From: Streptomyces albireticuli | GTDB taxonomy: Bacteria > Actinomycetota > Actinomycetes > Streptomycetales > Streptomycetaceae | NCBI RefSeq assembly: GCF_002192455.1 | Contig: NZ_CP021744.1 | Coordinates: 5,489,501 to 5,553,500, forward strand | Reading direction: 5' to 3' | DNA: 64,000 nucleotides | Shown here: one piece after another, positions 45,187 to 53,408 of the stretch | How the letters are laid out: the number at the start of each line of letters is the position of its first letter | How positions within the stretch are numbered: position 1 is the first letter of the stretch | The notes under the pieces: generated by a model | Told to the model about the DNA's origin: nothing | The model's database searches: none | Seen by the model: the letters and a program-made list of their open reading frames with translations, nothing else | Made by a program: the position numbers and the translations under genes

Positions 45187-45984
45187 CTACGCCACACAGC
45201 GGGCGCGCACGCGGTCGACCGCCTCGTCGGGGATGCCGAGGGCCTCGCGGACGTAGCCCTCCACGCCGCCGTGGGACCGGTGCATCTGCTCCAGCGCCGC
45301 CGCCAGGTAGCCGGGGCGCACACCGAGGATGGCGTCCGCGATCTCCGGGTCGCCGCCCGCCTCGGTGAAGCGGTCGATGAGGGGCGCGAAGGCGTCGCGC
45401 ACGGCGGGGTTCACGGCGAGGTACTCCTCCATGACCGTGGCCTCGTCCGCGCCGAGCAGCAGCAGGACGACGGTGGCCGCCCAGCCCGTGCGGTCCTTGC
45501 CGGCGGTGCAGTGGAAGAGCAGCGGGCCGCAGTCGGGTTCGGCGAGCGCCGAGAACAGCAGGCGGTAGGCGGCGCAGGCGGCCTCGGAGGTGACGAACGC
45601 GCGGTAGGCGTCGCAGAGCAGCTTCTCCGCCTTGCCGTTGCCGAGGTGCTCCTCGGCGACGGCCGGGTTGCCGAGCACCGACTCCAGCCGGGCCGGCATT
45701 CCGTCGCCGGTGGCCGCGGCCGCACCGCCCGCCATCACGTCCGCGACGATCAGCCGGGCGCCCTCGGGCACCTGGTCGGGGCGGTGCCGCCGCTCGTGCT
45801 CGGTGCGCAGGTCGACCACCGTATGGATACCGAGGGCGGCGACGGAGGGATCGAGCGCCGGGTCGAGGCGGTCGAGCTGGCCGGAGCGGAGCAGCAGGCC
45901 GGGGCGGACGGCGGAGTTGCCGGTCAGCGCGATGCCGCCGAGGTCGCGGAGGTTGATGATGGTCGAGGCGTCGAACTGCGGCAT
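45187..45984 (-). CDS. tyrosine-protein phosphatase, dual-specificity-like
   Basis: A cytoplasmic phosphatase of 265 residues in the bacterial Tyr/Ser phosphatase (IphP-like) family. The N-terminal 'NLRDLGGIALTGNSAVRPGL' and 'LLRSGQLDRL' are family-typical. 'TVVDLRTEHERRHRPDQVPE' carries the general-acid region. The P-loop 'GPLLFHCTAGKDRTGWAATV' shows the CX5R motif with Cys near residue 159. It may act on phosphotyrosine proteins or phosphoinositides. The ATG start has 'GACAAGGGAGACGCGCTC' upstream. It lies downstream of the rhomboid-like gene on the same strand. Confidence 0.9.
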   Translation of the reverse strand: MPQFDASTIINLRDLGGIALTGNSAVRPGLLLRSGQLDRLDPALDPSVAALGIHTVVDLRTEHERRHRPDQVPEGARLIVADVMAGGAAAATGDGMPARLESVLGNPAVAEEHLGNGKAEKLLCDAYRAFVTSEAACAAYRLLFSALAEPDCGPLLFHCTAGKDRTGWAATVVLLLLGADEATVMEEYLAVNPAVRDAFAPLIDRFTEAGGDPEIADAILGVRPGYLAAALEQMHRSHGGVEGYVREALGIPDEAVDRVRARCVA

Positions 45985-46124
45985 GAGCGCGTCTCCCTTG
46001 TCGGATTTCTACCGTTATTGTGCCGAACGGTAGCGGAGGACGCGCTCGCACCCCCCTTGCCGGGCCTTCCCGGGTCTTCCGGCCTCCTCCCGCCCTCCCG
46101 GCCCCGCTCGACCTTCCCGTGCCC

Positions 46125-46727
46125 CTAGGCCGCCCGGGCGCGCCGGGCTCCCAGCGCCGCGCCCAGCCCCAGGCCCAGTCCCAGCGCCGTCAGGTGCCCC
46201 ACGTCCGTGAAGGTGGGCCGCCCGCGCAGCAGGGGGCGCACGCCGAAGGCGAGGAGCGCGGCGCACGCGCTGTTGCGGGCGGCGCCCCTCGGCAGGGACG
46301 CGCCGAGCGCGCCCAGCACCGCCTGGTGGCCGTAGCTCGGCCCCACGTCGGTCGCGGACCGGGTGCGCGCCCCGGCGCGGACGGCGCGCAGACCCGCGTA
46401 CACCAGCAGGGACGCGCCCACATGACCGCAGACGAAGACGCCCGCCGCCCACCACGCCCCGTACGCGTACTCCGCGTAGCCGAGGACGGCCAGGAGCAGC
46501 AGCGCGTAGGGGAGTTCCAGCGGCCCCTCGGTGAGCAGGGCGCTGGTCGCCAGGGTGTCCCAGCGCCCGCCGTCGAGGTTGCCGGCGTTGGTCGAGCAGC
46601 GCCGCAGCAGGCGCTCGCGCGCCGCGGGCGGGAGCAGGCGGTGCGTCGCGTACGAGCCGGCGAGGACCGTCCCGACGTACGCGGGGGCGAGCCGGACGAG
46701 CCGTGCCGTCGTGGGAGCCGTGGTCAT
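46125..46727 (-). CDS. rhomboid-like membrane protein (200 aa)
   Basis: A polytopic protein of 200 residues with about six hydrophobic segments. It carries 'RRCSTNAGNLDGGRWDTLAT' after TM1, 'WWAAGVFVCGHVGASLLVYA', 'RSATDVGPSYGHQAVLGALG' and 'RPTFTDVGHLTALGLGLGLG'. The Ser in 'GPSYG' and the His in 'DVGHLTA' occupy the places of the rhomboid Ser-His dyad, although GPSY departs from the usual GxSG. It fits an actinobacterial rhomboid-like family I recall. The ATG at 46727 is preferred over an upstream frame extension. Whether it cleaves proteins is unknown. Confidence 0.75.
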   Translation of the reverse strand: MTTAPTTARLVRLAPAYVGTVLAGSYATHRLLPPAARERLLRRCSTNAGNLDGGRWDTLATSALLTEGPLELPYALLLLAVLGYAEYAYGAWWAAGVFVCGHVGASLLVYAGLRAVRAGARTRSATDVGPSYGHQAVLGALGASLPRGAARNSACAALLAFGVRPLLRGRPTFTDVGHLTALGLGLGLGAALGARRARAA

Positions 46728-46797
46728 CCCGACATGATCGTCCGAGCCGGGCCCGGCCTCAATCCCCCGGCGGCCGCCGCGGGGGCCGGGCACCGGG

Positions 46798-49700
46798 TCA
46801 GGTCAGCCGCCACCCGCTGAACTCCGCCGTACCGCGCTCGCCGCTGCCGTCGTTGCCCGCGGTCAGGAACATGCCCACGTCCTGCCACGCCGCCGCGCCC
46901 GGCGCCCGTACCTCGGCGACCGGCCGCCATGTCGCGCCCTCGTCCGTGGAGCACTCCGCCCGGTACGTGTCCGTGGTGGCCCGGGTCAGCCTGAGCCGGA
47001 CGGGAGCCTTGATGCCGGTGATACGGCGGTAGCCGTCGAACGTGCCGTCGCCGTTGGAGTCGTACGACACCACGACGCCCTGCCCCGGCGTCACGGCGAG
47101 GTTCACCGCGCCCGGCGAGCGCCCCGCGAGACCGTTGCGGACGATGACGCCCGACCTCGCCCAGCTTCCCGTGTCGGTCTGGGCGTCCACCCGCACGGTC
47201 ACCGCCGCCCCGACGGCCAGCGACCCGGCGCGGTAGACGGTGCCGAACTGCTCGGTGCCCTTCCACAGGTCCTCGCCCGCGCCGTCGATCGCGAACCGGT
47301 CCTCGCCCAGCCGGCCGAAGACGGCGGCGTTGTTCGTCGCCGTGCGCCAGCCGGTGCCCAGCGGTCCGGCCAGGAACAGGGTGCCGGTCCGCACCGAGCG
47401 CACCCGGTCCTCGCCCCGCGGCCCGTAGACCGCGCCGACCTCGTACGGCACCCGCTGGAGCGGGCGTTCCAGCGGTGTCGCCGGCGCGGTCACCCGCCAG
47501 CGGGCCGAGCCCGTGGCGCCCGGGTCCAGCGCGGGCAGCGAGGTCGCGCCCTGCGGCGTGGCCGCGAGGCCCGTGACGGCGAGGTCGACGCGGCCGGTGC
47601 CTCGCAGGCCGTTGACGTTGGCGAGGGAGACGGTGACGGTCGTGACGCCGCCCGGCGCGACGGCCGCGGGCAGCGCCGACGTCGACAGCGCCCCCTGGTA
47701 CGGGGCGGTGGCGAGGGCGTCCCGCACCCGCAGCGCCGTCCGGTGGGCGTCGCCCACCGGCCGCCGCGGATACTCCTTGGTCTCCCGCGTCCACGGTTCC
47801 TCCACCGTGAACCAGTCCACGGGCCTGGGCGGCCGGTCCTCCCGCAGCGCGTCCTCCAGCGCCTCCAGCCAGCGCCGCCAGCGCGGCATGTAGAAGTCGC
47901 CCATCAGACCGTGCCAGTCGCGGTTCGCGTAGTCGTGCAGCTTCCCGCCGTCGGACGTCGCCCGCCCGCCCCACACGGTCACCAGCACCCTGGCGGTGCG
48001 CTCCAGCTCGGCCGCCTCCGCCGGCCCGGCCGCCCACGCCCGCGCCGCCGCGTTCCACGGCCCGAGCAGGAACTCCCGGTGCGTCCCCGCGACGTCGTCG
48101 GCCAGCCGCATCAGCTTCAGCCACAGCGCGGCGAGCGCGCGGAACGCGGCCAGGTCCTTGCGCTCGTAGGCGCTGCGCAGCTCGGGCAGCAACTGCCGGC
48201 TGCGGTGCGCGAGCGCCTGCCGGGCGACGTCGACCAGGTCGAAGCGGTAGGTGTCGGTGGCGCGCAGCGGGGCGCCCACGGCCAGCAGCCCGGCCAGCGC
48301 CGCGTCGAAGCGGGCCGGGTCGTAGGACAGGGCGCTCGGCGCGTACTCGCCGGCGCGGTCGGCGGCCAGGTCCGGGCGGGCGGCGAACAGGCTGTCGTGC
48401 GGGTCGCTGCGCTCGGGCGCCTCCTGCCGGTAGGCGGTCTCGCACAGCGCGGTCCAGGCGCGCCGCGCGGCGGCGTCCTCCCGCCCGTAGCGGAAGGCGG
48501 CGTACGCCCCGAACCACTCCGCGCGGTCGGGCGCCCGGTCCTGCCAGGCCAGCTCCGAGAAGAACTCGAAGGCAGCCGGGTCGCGGTCGGCGGCCTCCGG
48601 CATGTACGCGGTGCCGACGAGGGCGCTGCCCGGCTTGTCGCGCCAGGCGAAGAACTTCTCGGTCCACAGGTGCGTCTTGGCGCCGATCGTCGTCCGCCCG
48701 CCGAAGTTCGGGATGGTGCCGAAGGCGTACGGGGTGCCGCCCCAGTCCTTCTCCCGGTCGGTGATGCCCTTGAACCGCTCCGAGATCCCGTCGACGATCA
48801 GCATCCGCTTGCGGTCGACGGCGTTGAGGAGCTCGGGGAGCGGGTTGTCCTGCCAGCCGAGGATCACCCAGGTCGCGTCCGGGTGGGCGGTGCGCAGCGC
48901 CCGCTCGACGCTCCTGGCGGCGGCCGCGACGGGGACGCCGCCGGCGGTGCCGCCCTCGTGCAGCAGGTCCATCTTGAAGTGGGCGGCCTTGCCGAAGAGT
49001 TCGGCCTGGTGGCGGTAGTAGGCGGCGGCCACGCGCGGGAAGGCGTCGGTGCGCGGGTCGAGCCAGTCCGGGCGGCGGAAGCCGTGCCAGATTCCCTGCG
49101 GGACGACCGCGGCGCCCGGGTTCCGGGCGGTGAAGCCGTCCGGCACGGATCCGTAGTAGCCGGGCAGGACGGGGGCCATGCCGAGCTCCCGCAGCCGGTC
49201 GGCGATGCGCCGGCCGAGCGCGGCCCGGCGGGCGACCAGGGCGGGGGAGAGGGGGCCGCCGTAGCCGCTGAGGTTCTGGAGCAGCCACCACGGCTGGTGC
49301 GAGGGCGCGGGCAGCCAGGCGCGGGACTCGGCCTCGGAGTACCCGAAGTCCTGCCAGAGGCGGTGGTAGACGGCCTCGTGACCGGCGATCAGCAGCACCT
49401 CGTTGCAGCCGTGCAGGGCCAGGATGTCGATCATCCGTTCCCAGTAGGCCCAGTCGGCGTACGGGGAGGTGTAGCCGTCGTTGGTGTCGTTGAGGGCGAA
49501 GCGGTGCCGGAGCGCGGTGGAACGTTTCAGCCCCCGGGGCGGCGCGGGCAGGGTGCGGGGCAGGTCGAGCTGCCGCGCGTTCCAGGTGAGATGGGCCCGG
49601 CACGCGTACTTCAGGTACCAGTGCACGCCGGTCAGCAGCACCGCCGGGCTCGTGCCCGCCACCTCGATCCGCCCGGCGGCCCCGCCGACCTCGAACCGCT

Positions 49701-49977
49701 CCCGGCCACCGGTGAGCGGGGTCAGCCGGAACTGCGCCGCGTGCGCGCCGAGCAGGCGGCGGAGGGCGGCGGCGGCCGGGGCCGTGGAGAAGGGAGCGGA
49801 CGGGGCTTGTGCGTTCGGCGCGGCTCCGGCGGGGGTCGCGGAGGCGAGGGCGGCTCCGGCGCCCAGGGCTCCGGCGGCGCCCAGGAGCAGGCGTCTGGAC
49901 GGGCCGGCCGGTGGCTCCGGCGGGGGCTCGGGCCGGGGTCCGGTCGACGGTCCGGGAGGGTTCGACGGCTCGGTCAT
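46798..49977 (-). CDS. secreted alpha-N-acetylglucosaminidase (GH89)
   Basis: An exo-glycosidase removing terminal alpha-GlcNAc, as in mucin O-glycans or heparan; 1059 residues. A twin-arginine signal is seen ('GPSRRLLLGAAGALGAGAAL'), then 'PAAAALRRLLGAHAAQFRL'. The GH89 core has 'VLLTGVHWYLKYACRAHLTW', 'FALNDTNDGYTSPYADWAYW', 'LALHGCNEVLLIAGHE' and 'MAPVLPGYYGSVPDGF'. Candidate catalytic Glu residues lie in 'KMDLLHEGGTAGGV' and 'KTHLWTEKFFAW'. The C-terminal roughly 300 residues hold an NPCBM-like stretch ('PLPAVAPGGVT'-type beta domain) and a concanavalin-like end domain ('SYDSNGDGTFDGYRR'). SD is GGGGAG. The next gene on this strand is divergent in function, so it is probably transcribed alone. 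Confidence 0.92.
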   Translation of the reverse strand: MTEPSNPPGPSTGPRPEPPPEPPAGPSRRLLLGAAGALGAGAALASATPAGAAPNAQAPSAPFSTAPAAAALRRLLGAHAAQFRLTPLTGGRERFEVGGAAGRIEVAGTSPAVLLTGVHWYLKYACRAHLTWNARQLDLPRTLPAPPRGLKRSTALRHRFALNDTNDGYTSPYADWAYWERMIDILALHGCNEVLLIAGHEAVYHRLWQDFGYSEAESRAWLPAPSHQPWWLLQNLSGYGGPLSPALVARRAALGRRIADRLRELGMAPVLPGYYGSVPDGFTARNPGAAVVPQGIWHGFRRPDWLDPRTDAFPRVAAAYYRHQAELFGKAAHFKMDLLHEGGTAGGVPVAAAARSVERALRTAHPDATWVILGWQDNPLPELLNAVDRKRMLIVDGISERFKGITDREKDWGGTPYAFGTIPNFGGRTTIGAKTHLWTEKFFAWRDKPGSALVGTAYMPEAADRDPAAFEFFSELAWQDRAPDRAEWFGAYAAFRYGREDAAARRAWTALCETAYRQEAPERSDPHDSLFAARPDLAADRAGEYAPSALSYDPARFDAALAGLLAVGAPLRATDTYRFDLVDVARQALAHRSRQLLPELRSAYERKDLAAFRALAALWLKLMRLADDVAGTHREFLLGPWNAAARAWAAGPAEAAELERTARVLVTVWGGRATSDGGKLHDYANRDWHGLMGDFYMPRWRRWLEALEDALREDRPPRPVDWFTVEEPWTRETKEYPRRPVGDAHRTALRVRDALATAPYQGALSTSALPAAVAPGGVTTVTVSLANVNGLRGTGRVDLAVTGLAATPQGATSLPALDPGATGSARWRVTAPATPLERPLQRVPYEVGAVYGPRGEDRVRSVRTGTLFLAGPLGTGWRTATNNAAVFGRLGEDRFAIDGAGEDLWKGTEQFGTVYRAGSLAVGAAVTVRVDAQTDTGSWARSGVIVRNGLAGRSPGAVNLAVTPGQGVVVSYDSNGDGTFDGYRRITGIKAPVRLRLTRATTDTYRAECSTDEGATWRPVAEVRAPGAAAWQDVGMFLTAGNDGSGERGTAEFSGWRLT

Positions 49978-50086
49978 GGCGCTCCCCACTGTGCGGTGTG
50001 CGACAACGGACGCGTGCGAGGCGCACGCTAACCGGCGGCTCAGGGGGGAGCAATGGGGCGCGCGGGGGTGTGGGCCGGGGGATCTT

Positions 50087-50164
50087 TTCCCCAGCCCCGC
50101 CCCTTCCCGTAACCGGGGCTCCGCCCCGGACCCCGCGGTTACGGGCAGGGGCGGGGCTGGGGAA
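50087..50164. terminator. 29-bp inverted repeat (one mismatch) downstream of the two-component operon
   Basis: Arms 50087-50115 and 50136-50164 pair in 28 of 29 positions; the 20-nt centre itself forms CCGGGGC-TCC-GCCCCGG with its flank. It is built of the same CCCCGCCCCTTCCCGTAACC block found in other gaps here, present in both orientations. It lies 50 bp past the response-regulator stop and 110 bp before the GH89 start. Confidence 0.7.
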
Positions 50165-50213
50165 CAAGCCCCGCGCAGCGGCACCCCGCCCCCCGCCCCA
50201 CCCCGCCGCCCCC

Positions 50214-50870
50214 TTACCCCTCCCCACCCCGATCCAGATACGCCAACACCGCCAGCACCCGCCGATTGTCGTCATCCGACGGCGGCAACCCCAGCTTCGC
50301 GAAGATGTTCGACGTGTGCTTGGCCACCGCCCGCTCCGTCACCTGGAGCCGGTCGGCTATCGCCGCGTTGGACCGGCCCTGTGCCATCAGCTCCATCACC
50401 TCGCGCTCGCGCGGGGTGAGCCGGGCCATCGGCCGGTCCCGCTCCCGCCGGGACAGCAGCTGCGAGATGACCTGCGGGTCCATCGCGGTGCCGCCCCCGG
50501 CCACCCGCCGCACGGCGTCCACGAACTGGTCCGCGTCGAAGACCCGGTCCTTGAGCAGATAGCCCACGCCGCCGCTGCCGTCGGCGAGCAGCTCCCGCGC
50601 GTAGAGCTGCTCCACGTGCTGGGACAGCACCAGGACCGGCAGGCCGGGCGTCGCGCGCCGGGCCGCGAGCGCGCACTGGAGCCCCTCGTCCGTGAACGAC
50701 GGCGGGAGGCGTACGTCCACGACCGCCACGTCGGGCCGGAGCTCCGCCAGCGCCCGGGTGAGCTCGGGGCCGCTCTCCACGGCCGCGGCGATCTCGAAGT
50801 CGTAGGCCTCCAGCAGCCGGACCAGGCCGTCCCGCAGCAGGAACAGGTCTTCGGCGAGCACTACGCGCAC
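50214..50870 (-). CDS. NarL/LuxR-family response regulator
   Basis: The DNA-binding partner of the histidine kinase gene just upstream; 218 residues. The receiver domain has 'VRVVLAEDLFLLRDGLVRLL' (acidic pocket) and the phospho-acceptor Asp near residue 52 ('PDVAVVDVRLPPSFTDEG'); switch Ser 'VLVLSQHV' and Lys 'GVGYLLKDRV' follow. The C-terminal LuxR HTH is 'RLTPREREVMELMAQGRSNA', then 'AIADRLQVTERAVAKHTSNI'. The GTG at 50870 is chosen for GGAG five bases ahead; a nearby ATG in another frame ends at once. The signal is unknown. Confidence 0.93.
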   Translation of the reverse strand: MRVVLAEDLFLLRDGLVRLLEAYDFEIAAAVESGPELTRALAELRPDVAVVDVRLPPSFTDEGLQCALAARRATPGLPVLVLSQHVEQLYARELLADGSGGVGYLLKDRVFDADQFVDAVRRVAGGGTAMDPQVISQLLSRRERDRPMARLTPREREVMELMAQGRSNAAIADRLQVTERAVAKHTSNIFAKLGLPPSDDDNRRVLAVLAYLDRGGEG

Positions 50871-51027
50871 GGGGGCTCCATGATCGGGAGGTCGGTGCCC
50901 CGGGCGCCGGGCGGGCGGGGGCCGTATCCCTTCCATGTTCGCCGATGCGGGGAGGCGCGGAGGACCCGCGTCGGGCCTGACGCACGGTCACAGGGCCGGG
51001 TGCCGGCGGCGTCTGTACCGCCCGGTG

Positions 51028-52296
51028 TCACCCCAGCACGCAGGGGATCTCCATCGTCACCATCGTGGGCCCGCCCTCGGGGCTGCTGACGGCCAGCACC
51101 CCGTCGAACGCCCCGAGGCGCCGCTCGATGCCGAGCAGTCCCGTGCCGCCCCCGGTTCCCGGCCGCGGGGCGCCGCCGCGGCCGTTGTCGGTCACGGCGA
51201 TCCGCAGCGAACCGTCGGCGTGGTGCACGTCCACCCAGACCCGCCGGGCGCCGGAGTGCTTGGCGGCGTTGGTGAGGACCTCGCTGACCGCGAAGTACGC
51301 CGCCGACTCCACCGGTGCCTCCGCCCGGCCGGCCAGCTCCACGTCGACCTCGACGGGCAGCGGCATCCGCAGCGCCAGGGCCCGTACGGCGTCGCCCAGG
51401 CCGCGCTCGGCGAGGACCGGCGGGTGGATGCCGCGCACCAGGTCGCGCAGCTCGGTGAGGGCCTCCGCGGAGTCGGCGCGGGCCGCGGCCAGCAGCCGCT
51501 TGGCCTGCGCGGGGTCCTTCTCGATCAGGGCCTCGATGGTGCCGAGGCTCATGCCCATCGCCACCAGCCGGGCCTGGGCGCCGTCGTGCAGGTCCCGCTC
51601 GATGCGGCGCAGCTCGGCGGCCGAGCTGTCCACCGCGTCGTGCCGGGACTCGGTGAGGCGGTCGACGCGGAGCGCGAGCTCGCGCTCCCGGGTGGGCCGG
51701 AGCAGCTGCGCGGCGAGCAGGGCGTGGCCGCGCATGAGGTACGGGTTCACGAGGAGGCCGACGATGCCGAAGCCGACGCCGGTGGCGGCCGCCAGATTCG
51801 CGGTGAACTGGTCGGTCACGGGGACGAACGTGAACCAGAACGTGCCGTCGGCCCGCACGATCGGCTTCCAGACGCCGAGGGCCAGCACCGGGCCCCAGAC
51901 CAGGTAGAGGAGCAGGGCGGCCGGCAGCAGGGCGAGCACCGTGCCGACGGTCATGTCCATGAGCAGCCACTGGAGGTCGCGCCAGGTCGCCTTGTCCTTC
52001 AGCAGGGCCACGCACTGTTCCACCTGGCCCACGATCCCGGCGCGCGGGGCGGGCGGAGCCGGGTGGTACGGCGTGGGTATCCGCACGCCCGCCCAGGCCT
52101 CCGCCTGCCCTCGGCGGGTGTCCGCGTAGGCCCGTACGGCCCGCACGGCGACGGGTGTGGTGACGAGGCCGACGCCCAGCACGATGAAGCAGATCGAGAG
52201 CACGGTGAGCACGAAGAGCAGGATCGACGTCACCAGCCCGAAGACCGCGAGCCACAGTCCCCTCGCGCCCGCCAGCAGTGCGTTGCGGACCTTCAT
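51028..52296 (-). CDS. sensor histidine kinase (HisKA_3 type)
   Basis: A membrane kinase of 422 residues. Two pairs of TM segments lie in residues about 8-50 and 117-190 (a Streptomyces 'sensor domain' module). The dimerisation and phospho-acceptor block is 'AELRRIERDLHDGAQARLVA' (His near 236), typical of NarX/LiaS-like kinases. The ATPase part has 'AVSEVLTNAAKHSGARRVWV' (N box) and 'VTDNGRGGAPRPGTGGGTGL' (G boxes), ending with 'LLGIERRLGAFDGVLAVSSP'. It is followed after 157 bp by its response regulator. An 18-bp palindrome lies 104 bp upstream of the ATG. Confidence 0.93.
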   Translation of the reverse strand: MKVRNALLAGARGLWLAVFGLVTSILLFVLTVLSICFIVLGVGLVTTPVAVRAVRAYADTRRGQAEAWAGVRIPTPYHPAPPAPRAGIVGQVEQCVALLKDKATWRDLQWLLMDMTVGTVLALLPAALLLYLVWGPVLALGVWKPIVRADGTFWFTFVPVTDQFTANLAAATGVGFGIVGLLVNPYLMRGHALLAAQLLRPTRERELALRVDRLTESRHDAVDSSAAELRRIERDLHDGAQARLVAMGMSLGTIEALIEKDPAQAKRLLAAARADSAEALTELRDLVRGIHPPVLAERGLGDAVRALALRMPLPVEVDVELAGRAEAPVESAAYFAVSEVLTNAAKHSGARRVWVDVHHADGSLRIAVTDNGRGGAPRPGTGGGTGLLGIERRLGAFDGVLAVSSPEGGPTMVTMEIPCVLG

Positions 52297-52399
52297 CCGG
52301 TGTTCTCCTCGCGCCTGTTCCCGGCACCCGCCCTTCGGGTCCCGGGAACAGTCTGCGTGATCACGTCCGGCCGGTCACGGGGGCCACTACCCGGCACAT

Positions 52400-52417
52400 G
52401 GTGTACCTGAGTACACC
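52400..52417. promoter_or_regulatory. perfect 7+4+7 palindrome upstream of the two-component genes
   Basis: GGTGTAC-CTGA-GTACACC is a perfect inverted repeat between the winged-helix gene stop (52479) and the kinase start (52296). Its place suits an operator for autoregulation by the adjacent LuxR-type regulator. Confidence 0.5.
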
Positions 52418-52478
52418 CCGAACCCCTCGCTGACCTCGGCGTTCGTCCTCGTCGGCGGCGCGGCGCCACGGGGCCGGC

Positions 52479-53036
52479 TCAGAAGGCGATCGGCGGCGCG
52501 TACTTGTACCCGACCCGGCGGACGGTGACGATCGAGGAGCGGTACTCGGCGCCCATCTTGCGGCGGAGCCGGGCCACATGGACGTCCACGGTGCGGCCGT
52601 CGCCCACGTGCCCGTAACCCCAGACCGTCTGCACCAGCTGGTCGCGGGTGTGCACCCGGTTCGGGTGCGCGACGAGGTGCGCGAGCAGCTCGAACTCCAG
52701 GTACGTCAGGTCCAGGAGCCGGCCCGCGACCCGGGCGGTGCGCTGCTCGGGGTCGATGCTGACCAGGGCGTCGCCCTCGGTGGCGGCGGGCGCGGGGGCC
52801 GGCTGCTCGGCCGGTACGAGCACCAGGTAGCCGATCATCGGCGGCTGGCCCGGCAGCGTCGGCACCGTGTGCTGCGGCGCGGGCAGCCACGTCGCCGCGC
52901 CGGAGTGCAGGAGCTCGGCGACGGGCGGGACCTCGTCCGGGGCCACGGCGCGGAGTCGGTGGCGGTGGGCGGGGGAACCGGCCGGCGCTTCCTGGGGGGC
53001 CGGGGCGGGCACGGTCAGGGTGCGGAGGTTCGTCAT
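52479..53036 (-). CDS. winged-helix (OmpR-type) DNA-binding protein
   Basis: 185 residues. The N-terminal roughly 95 residues are Pro/Ala-rich with no receiver-domain motif ('MIGYLVLVPAEQPAP' only), so it is an orphan regulator. The C-terminal trans_reg_C domain is clear: 'ARVAGRLLDLTYLEFELLAH', 'LVAHPNRVHTRDQLVQTVWG', 'GDGRTVDVHVARLRRKMGAE' and 'IVTVRRVGYKYAPP'. A family of such regulators, some linked to nitrogen or phosphate response, is common in Streptomyces; its targets are unknown. The ATG lies 100 bp past a possible 42-residue leader peptide on the same strand. Confidence 0.86.
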   Translation of the reverse strand: MTNLRTLTVPAPAPQEAPAGSPAHRHRLRAVAPDEVPPVAELLHSGAATWLPAPQHTVPTLPGQPPMIGYLVLVPAEQPAPAPAATEGDALVSIDPEQRTARVAGRLLDLTYLEFELLAHLVAHPNRVHTRDQLVQTVWGYGHVGDGRTVDVHVARLRRKMGAEYRSSIVTVRRVGYKYAPPIAF

Positions 53037-53118
53037 GGAGAGCTCAGCTCTTTCGCGCGAGGGACCGTCGAATGGACGTGCTTTGCGCGGGGCCGTTGGC
53101 CGGGTGCGGTGACCGGCG

Positions 53119-53141
53119 GCTGACTTCGACGTGGGGTCAGC
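53119..53141 (-). other. hairpin after the short leader ORF, with an alternative pairing partner
   Basis: GCTGAC (53119-53124) and GTCAGC (53136-53141) form a 6-bp stem. GACTTCGAC (53122-53130), which uses part of that stem, is also the exact complement of GTCGAAGTC at 53185-53193 inside the short ORF. The two pairings exclude each other, as in an attenuator. Confidence 0.35.
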
Positions 53142-53265
53142 GGGGGGAGGGGGCCTGCGCGGAGGTCGCGCGGCAACACACTCGGTCGAAGTCGTCGTGC
53201 TGACGGGAAGGCCAGAACGGCTCGAGGTCGGTGCGACCCGTCGCGGTGTTCTGGTAGCTGGCCAT
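53137..53265 (-). CDS. short ORF (42 aa), possible leader peptide with Cys-Cys
   Basis: An ATG (53265) opens 42 codons beginning 'MASYQNTATGRTDLEPFWPS' and continuing 'RQHDDFDRVCCRATSAQAPS'; the stop is at 53139-53137. It has good third-position GC and sits alone upstream of the winged-helix gene on the same strand. No strong SD is seen just before the ATG, where the sequence is AT-richer ('CTTCAATAGGTGC'). A Cys-Cys pair preceded by Arg-Val resembles Cys-rich leader peptides reported before some actinobacterial operons. It may be a translated leader or a small protein in its own right. Confidence 0.5.
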   Translation of the reverse strand: MASYQNTATGRTDLEPFWPSRQHDDFDRVCCRATSAQAPSPR

Positions 53266-53359
53266 GCACCTATTGAAGCATGACCTGGGACGGAACAGCA
53301 GGGTCGGCCGGTGCCTCGATACGGAACCTTGGTGTTCGACGGGCGCGGGACGGGCGCCC

Positions 53360-53389
53360 CGGCGGGCGGGTGCCGGGCCCCGCCCGCCG
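53360..53389 (-). terminator. 11-bp hairpin ending the sphingomyelinase-like gene
   Basis: CGGCGGGCGGG (53360-53370) and CCCGCCCGCCG (53379-53389) form a perfect stem with an 8-nt loop, 20 bp past the stop of the minus-strand gene. Confidence 0.65.
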
Positions 53390-53408
53390 TAAGCGCCCCC
53401 GTTGCGGA

